A stretch of DNA of 16,506 nucleotides from SZAS-18 sp031370675. Lineage in GTDB: Bacteria > Verrucomicrobiota > Verrucomicrobiia > Chthoniobacterales > SZAS-18. The notes under the pieces were generated by a model, which was not told where the DNA came from, did no database searches, and saw only the letters and a program-made list of their open reading frames with translations. The stretch spans positions 1 through 16,506 of the forward strand of contig JANMQT010000200.1 of the NCBI GenBank assembly GCA_031370675.1, read 5' to 3'. Of the stretch, positions 13,201 through 16,506 are shown in pieces. The translations under genes were made by a program, and so were the position numbers. Numbering within the stretch: the first letter of the stretch is position 1; every line of letters begins with the position of its first letter.

Positions 13201-13581
13201 ATGACGGGAACGCCGCTTGCCCCGCTTCCGTCCGTCGATGGAGAATGGGTTCCCACCTGGCCTATGATGCTCGTTTTTTCCACCTTTCCCACCGAGGACA
13301 AAGCTCGGGAAGTGATCGGGTTACTGGTCGAGGAGCGGGCGATCGCCTGTGGCAATATTCTGGCCCCGGTTCGGTCAATCTATCGCTGGCAGGGCGAGGT
13401 GCGCGACGAGGTCGAGGTGCTGGCGCTGCTCAAGGTCTCGCGCAACGCCTGCGCGCACCTGCAAAAGCGCCTGCGCGAGTTGCACCCGTATGAAACGCCC
13501 GAAATAGTCGCGGTCTCCGTCGATTCGGGCCTCCCCGAGTACCTCGACTGGGTCCGGGAAAACTGCCGACGGTTGCGTTGA
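13201..13581 (+). CDS. cutA: CutA-family divalent cation tolerance protein
   Basis: CutA forms a trimer of ferredoxin-like fold, linked in E. coli to copper and other cation tolerance. Motifs are EERAIACGNIL (44-54), YRWQGEV (61-67), EVLALLKVS and LHPYETPEIVAVSV (94-107), ending with EYLDWVREN. The family is about 105-115 residues. From MMLVFSTFP (start at 13264) the length is exactly typical. A start at 13201 gives 126 residues and has a partial Shine-Dalgarno sequence (GGGTGG, seven bases before), and a further ATG at 13156 would give 141. I choose 13201; 13264 is the main alternative. The link between a copper-tolerance family and the bufferin-type operon is only suggestive, since they lie 8.6 kb apart. 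Confidence 0.92.
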   Translation: MTGTPLAPLPSVDGEWVPTWPMMLVFSTFPTEDKAREVIGLLVEERAIACGNILAPVRSIYRWQGEVRDEVEVLALLKVSRNACAHLQKRLRELHPYETPEIVAVSVDSGLPEYLDWVRENCRRLR

Positions 13582-13584
13582 GAC

Positions 13585-13596
13585 GGTTCCGGAACC
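13585..13596. repeat. 12-bp perfect palindrome
   Basis: GGTTCCGGAACC lies four bases after the cutA stop and 25 bases before the convergent gene's stop. It has no loop and no T-run, so an intrinsic terminator is unlikely. It could be a protein binding site or chance. Confidence 0.3.
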
Positions 13597-13620
13597 CAGA
13601 GGCCGGTGCCGCGGCTAAAG

Positions 13621-14415
13621 CTAAAGCGCCACCATCAATTCGTTGGCGATGGTGTTCAGCCGTTTTACCTCCTCGGGCTTGAGGGGCGCGGTAGGCTGGC
13701 CCTCGGTGAGCTTCCGGATTTCATCCATCCGCTCGCTGAGAAGCTCGACGAAGCGCTCGTCCTTGCTGTCCGGGCCGAGCGCATTCACACGGCGCCGGAG
13801 ATGGGCCACCAGCGCGGGCTGGCGCAGCAGGCGCGAAGCGTCGGCCTGATAGCTGCTGGTCAGCGCCATGGTTGAAAGCTGCAGGCCGCGCAGCCAGCCA
13901 CCCAGCGTCGCCAGCGTCACCGCGTCCTGGTTGCGATTGAGCTTTAGCTCACGCAGAACGTCGCCCCGAAAGGTCTCGAGCACGACGCGCAAATCATTCC
14001 AACGCGCGCCTTCCGCCATCTTGTTTGCAGTGGTGATCTTGCGAAACATCGTGTCGTTCAGCGCGAACTCTAGCGAGAGCACCTGGATCGAATCGCTCGC
14101 CCGGCGGAACGCGGCCACATCCTTCGCCTGCACCGCGACGTACGCGTCGGCCGCCCGCACGCCGAGGTGCACGGCCTTCACGGTGGGGGAGAGGCTTTTG
14201 ATTTTTTGCGGATCGGATGGGGCGGCACCCTGCGCGGCCAGCTTCGCAAAGTCTATGTTCGGAACCTTGGCCAGCGCATTGCACACCGCTTCCGGCGGCG
14301 GGACGAGAAAGCTGTCCGGGTTCTGGGTGAAGTCTTCCCCCGTGGGCGCCTGCGCGAGCGTCGCCCAAACGCCCAGCAGAAGTCCGACAGCGGGAAGAGC
14401 AAACCGGACATTCAT
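13621..14415 (-). CDS. Secreted helical hypothetical protein
   Basis: I do not recognise a family. From the ATG at 14415 the product is 264 residues and starts with a signal peptide (MNVRFALPAVGLLLGVWATLA, cleavage near AQA at residue 23), so export is likely. An ATG at 14436 would add seven residues. The mature part is predicted to be largely helical, with a Pro-containing N-terminal region (FLVPPPEAVCNAL), segments of hydrophobic and charged residues, and one cysteine. The C-terminal part (LLSERMDEIRKLTEG, EEVKRLNTIANELMVAL) could form helices in a bundle. It is the last gene of a minus-strand run, with 156 bp to the gene before it, so a separate promoter is possible. Confidence 0.75.
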   Translation of the reverse strand: MNVRFALPAVGLLLGVWATLAQAPTGEDFTQNPDSFLVPPPEAVCNALAKVPNIDFAKLAAQGAAPSDPQKIKSLSPTVKAVHLGVRAADAYVAVQAKDVAAFRRASDSIQVLSLEFALNDTMFRKITTANKMAEGARWNDLRVVLETFRGDVLRELKLNRNQDAVTLATLGGWLRGLQLSTMALTSSYQADASRLLRQPALVAHLRRRVNALGPDSKDERFVELLSERMDEIRKLTEGQPTAPLKPEEVKRLNTIANELMVAL

Positions 14416-14542
14416 GGGCGTATAACCGAACACCATTTAACCCGATGGCCGCGCCCGCGGAAAGCAAATCCGCTTTGCGTCGGCGAGGCTCAGCCATCCG
14501 TCGCCACGCTCGCAGGCTGACGCCGAACGGCAGGGTTTGGCA

Positions 14543-14573
14543 CCCCGCCAGCTGGCGGGGCGACCTGCAGGTC
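14543..14573. repeat. Two adjacent perfect palindromes at the end of the DUF3995 gene
   Basis: CCCCGCCAGCTGGCGGGG (14543-14560, 18 bp) and GACCTGCAGGTC (14562-14573, 12 bp) are separated by one base, and the second overlaps the stop codon of the minus-strand gene. Neither is followed by a T-run. They may form a hairpin protecting the 3' end of the transcript or a REP-like site. Confidence 0.5.
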
Positions 14574-15003
14574 AGGCGAGGCCCTGGGCCCGGGCCACCA
14601 GCAGCAACAGCGCGCTGAGGATCAGGCAGAGCGGCGTGAAAAGCCGCGCATCCCAACGCGCGAAAGGTGTGCCGCGCACCCGGCGAAAGAGGCCCGCATA
14701 GCGGAAATCACCGACGGCGCGGAAAAAAAACGCGCCGGCCATTCCCCAGGTGCCGAAATGGAAAATCCACGGCGGCCACGCGGCGCCCCATAGTCCGACC
14801 CGACCCAGCACGATCGCCGCGGCCGCCAACAAAGCGCAGCCCACCAACGCCGTCGCGATCGGGGGCGCGGAGAAAAGCGGTTTTCCGTTGGCTTCGGGAA
14901 TCGCCGCGCCGAATCCACGACCGCCGCCGACGGCCCAGAAAAAATGAAACAGCGCGAGCGTGGTCAGCACTCCGACCACGACCAACGCGGCAACATACGT
15001 CAT
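14572..15003 (-). CDS. DUF3995 family membrane protein
   Basis: The 143 residues contain four probable membrane segments (about 4-24, 48-68, 77-97 and 122-141). HFFWAVGG (20-27) in the first segment and RGTPFARWDARLFTPLCL (109-126) before the last are the marks of DUF3995. The family has no known function. The gene lies 34 bases after the VOC gene on the same strand, so they are probably co-transcribed. No Shine-Dalgarno sequence is evident before the start. Confidence 0.85.
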   Translation of the reverse strand: MTYVAALVVVGVLTTLALFHFFWAVGGGRGFGAAIPEANGKPLFSAPPIATALVGCALLAAAAIVLGRVGLWGAAWPPWIFHFGTWGMAGAFFFRAVGDFRYAGLFRRVRGTPFARWDARLFTPLCLILSALLLLVARAQGLA

Positions 15004-15037
15004 GATCGTGGATGCGACCGTGTGGCGAATCGCCCGG

Positions 15038-15445
15038 CTATTTTTTTGCCTTGGCTGCCGGACGCTGCGGCTCGAACAGCGCTGCGACTGCGCCGGCGGG
15101 ATCCTGGATGACGGTGTAGCGCCCAGCGCCGAGGGAACGCGTCTTGCGCAGCACCTTGCCGCCGAGTTTCCGGCATTGCCGCAGGCTGGCGTTGAGATCG
15201 CCGACCGTGATGTAAATCAACCATTGCGGCGGAAGGTCCGCGTTGAAACCGCGCGCGTGGCAGACGCCCGCCGCGGTCTTGCCGGACTTCGGCTCATTCA
15301 TGCAGAAGTCGTTGTAGCCGCCCATGTCGAGCGACACGCCCTTCCAGCCCACCACGGCGGAATAGAATGCGCTCGCGGCAGTGGCGTCGCGAACGGTGAG
15401 ATCGGTCCAGGTGACGGAACCGACAGCGGGAAGTTTTGTGCTCAT
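15038..15445 (-). CDS. VOC superfamily (glyoxalase/bleomycin-resistance-like) protein
   Basis: The 135-residue protein has the vicinal-oxygen-chelate fold pattern: VTWTDLTVRDATAASAFYSA (11-30) with VVGW in the first half, WLIYITVGDLNASLRQCRKLGG in the second, and IQDPAGAVAALFEP at the end. Such proteins are metal-dependent enzymes or binding proteins, and this one could belong to the glyoxalase-like set that handles small carbonyl compounds. The substrate cannot be told. The tail is Lys-rich (AAKAKK). It sits between two other minus-strand genes with gaps of 45 and 34 bases. Confidence 0.9.
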   Translation of the reverse strand: MSTKLPAVGSVTWTDLTVRDATAASAFYSAVVGWKGVSLDMGGYNDFCMNEPKSGKTAAGVCHARGFNADLPPQWLIYITVGDLNASLRQCRKLGGKVLRKTRSLGAGRYTVIQDPAGAVAALFEPQRPAAKAKK

Positions 15446-15490
15446 TGGATGGGAAGTGGAGGCCCAGTTTGTCGGGGGGACACGCGGGCG

Positions 15491-16240
15491 TCACGCCGGA
15501 ATGGCGTTCGTTTGGGCGTCATTCCGCGCCAGCGCTAGCCCAGCGTTGGCGCTGAGTCCCTGGCCCGCGTACCCAAGCGCGACGGCCGCGTTATGTCCGA
15601 ACAGACACGCTACGATGATGGCCCGGTCGGTCGAGTCCAGGTACGGCCGAATGACCTCGCGCGTGTTGTTGAGTTCGTCGGGCGCGAGTGTCGGTCCCAG
15701 GGCGCCGGCCGCGACCATCACCCGCCCTTCCTGGGCCAGCATCTCGCGCAGCGTGCGCGCCGACCCGTGTCGCCGGATATGGTCGACGCGAAAAATGCAC
15801 ATCGAGATTTCATCCCGCACGATCTCGCGTGAGGGTTTGTCACCGGTCCAAAGGATTCCGGTGATCCATCCGCGCTTGAGCAGCGCGTGGTCCTCGAACC
15901 GATGGCTGAAGTCGGTCGTCGTCCGGTTGGTCCAACCACCCAGCGCATCGTCGGCCAGCACCAGCGCGACCTTGAAGGAGCCGGGAGCTTCCGTGAGCTG
16001 CGCCGCGACTTCCGCCACGGCGCGCGCGGCGGTGTGCTCCACGTCAAGACCGAGCAAGTCGTCGAGCAGGGCCGGCACGTGATCCTTGGCCATCGGATTC
16101 ATCGCGGCGAGAGGCAGGCGCAGATCGCGCGTGTCGGGATCGATCATCGTTTGCAGATACTCGCGAAAGCGCTCCGGGCCGCGCGGAAGACCGTACAGCT
16201 CGCGTTGCACGCGCAGAAGCGGAACGAACTCGAGATGCAT
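15491..16240 (-). CDS. Conserved-looking hypothetical protein
   Basis: The product is 249 residues from the ATG at 16240, with a longer frame starting at 16267. I cannot name a family. The start VPLLRVQRELYGLPRGPERFREYL has the look of a conserved N-terminal motif, followed by RLPLAAMNPMAKDHVP. The protein is soluble, without signal peptide or membrane segment, and has a hydrophobic central strand (SFKVALVLADDALGGW) and a stretch with CIFRVDHIRRHG. An Ala-rich C-terminus follows (GYAGQGLSANAGLALA). It is probably transcribed with the VOC and DUF3995 genes. Confidence 0.7.
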   Translation of the reverse strand: MHLEFVPLLRVQRELYGLPRGPERFREYLQTMIDPDTRDLRLPLAAMNPMAKDHVPALLDDLLGLDVEHTAARAVAEVAAQLTEAPGSFKVALVLADDALGGWTNRTTTDFSHRFEDHALLKRGWITGILWTGDKPSREIVRDEISMCIFRVDHIRRHGSARTLREMLAQEGRVMVAAGALGPTLAPDELNNTREVIRPYLDSTDRAIIVACLFGHNAAVALGYAGQGLSANAGLALARNDAQTNAIPA

Positions 16241-16310
16241 GATCGTGTCGCGGCGGGCCCTCCGCACCGGTGGAACGCGCGCGGACCCTGGCGGGGTTTC
16301 GCCGCGTCGA

Positions 16311-16506
16311 TCAACCGCCGGCGGGCGCCACGGAAATTCCTCCGGCGATTAGATCGATCGCCGCTAGGAAATCCGGGCTGGTGGTGTTGTTGGACAGGAT
16401 CGTGAAGATCACCGCCTGTTTGCCGATGACGTACACGCCGGACGTGACGTTTCGGAATTCGCCGGCGGCCGGAGTGGCGACGCCGACCATCCGGGCGTCG
16501 GTGAAC
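16311..16506 (-). CDS. C-terminal end of a hypothetical protein, cut by the window edge
   Basis: An open frame of 64 codons runs from the right edge to a TGA at 16313-16311. It contains a strand-rich sequence with VTSGVYVIGKQAVIFTIL and ends SPDFLAAIDLIAGG then ISVAPAGG. The GC-rich third codon positions and the absence of stops support it. It lies 70 bases upstream of the next minus-strand gene's start and would head that run. The family is unknown. Confidence 0.6.
   Translation of the reverse strand, partial: FTDARMVGVATPAAGEFRNVTSGVYVIGKQAVIFTILSNNTTSPDFLAAIDLIAGGISVAPAGG

Noticed and set aside
1..16506. CRISPR array, tRNA, rRNA or insertion sequence
   Set aside because: No regularly spaced repeats, no tRNA-like cloverleaf, no transposase and no terminal repeats were seen on reading the window.

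Overview
The window is high-GC DNA (mostly well above 60% G+C by eye) with compact bacterial gene organisation and no RNA genes, insertion sequences or CRISPR arrays that I can see. The gene content and the Lys/Ala-rich tail on an enzyme fit a Verrucomicrobiota bacterium of the Opitutales type: secreted CHWC-thioredoxin/YyaL-like protein, MNIO/DUF692 maturase operon, STAS plus SpoIIE-type phosphatase, SLAC1-like channel, DUF3995. This placement is inference from gene style, not from a marker gene. Shine-Dalgarno sequences are weak or missing before most starts.

Layout. 1-682: a hairpin-forming repeat-like sequence and a lower-GC orphan membrane-anchored protein. 698-4553 (minus strand): the most interesting locus, a bufferin-type RiPP/metallophore operon. 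In transcription order it holds a secreted Cys-rich precursor with two copies of CKGKNSCKGxGGC, a strong hairpin plus T-run that probably acts as a partial terminator, the MNIO (DUF692) maturase, its DUF2063/BufC-type partner, and a secreted CHWC thioredoxin fused to a YyaL-like helical domain whose start overlaps the partner gene's stop (ATGA). 4554-5001: a 448-bp divergent control region with several inverted repeats. 5002-7881: pyruvate, phosphate dikinase with an unusual histone-H1-like Lys/Ala N-terminal tail, followed by a clear terminator. 7977-9514: divergent dtd (D-aminoacyl-tRNA deacylase) and a SLAC1/TDT-type transporter. 9600-12344: a stress-type cluster of STAS protein, GAF-SpoIIE phosphatase and GrpE, the last two overlapping by ATGA. 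12378-13581: a RodZ-like HTH membrane protein on the minus strand, divergent from cutA on the plus strand. 13621-16506: a minus-strand run with a secreted helical protein, a DUF3995 membrane protein, a VOC-fold protein, a conserved protein of unknown function, and the C-terminus of a further gene cut by the window edge.

How the genes work together. In the bufferin-type operon the precursor is probably exported after its cysteines are modified by the MNIO enzyme with its partner. The exported thioredoxin-like protein could handle thiols or disulfides of the peptide or of copper-stressed periplasmic proteins. In the 9600-12344 cluster, a STAS protein with a DS phosphorylation motif and a PP2C phosphatase form two of the three parts of a partner-switching module. 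No anti-sigma kinase is present, and the nucleotide-exchange factor of the DnaK chaperone is produced from the same transcript.
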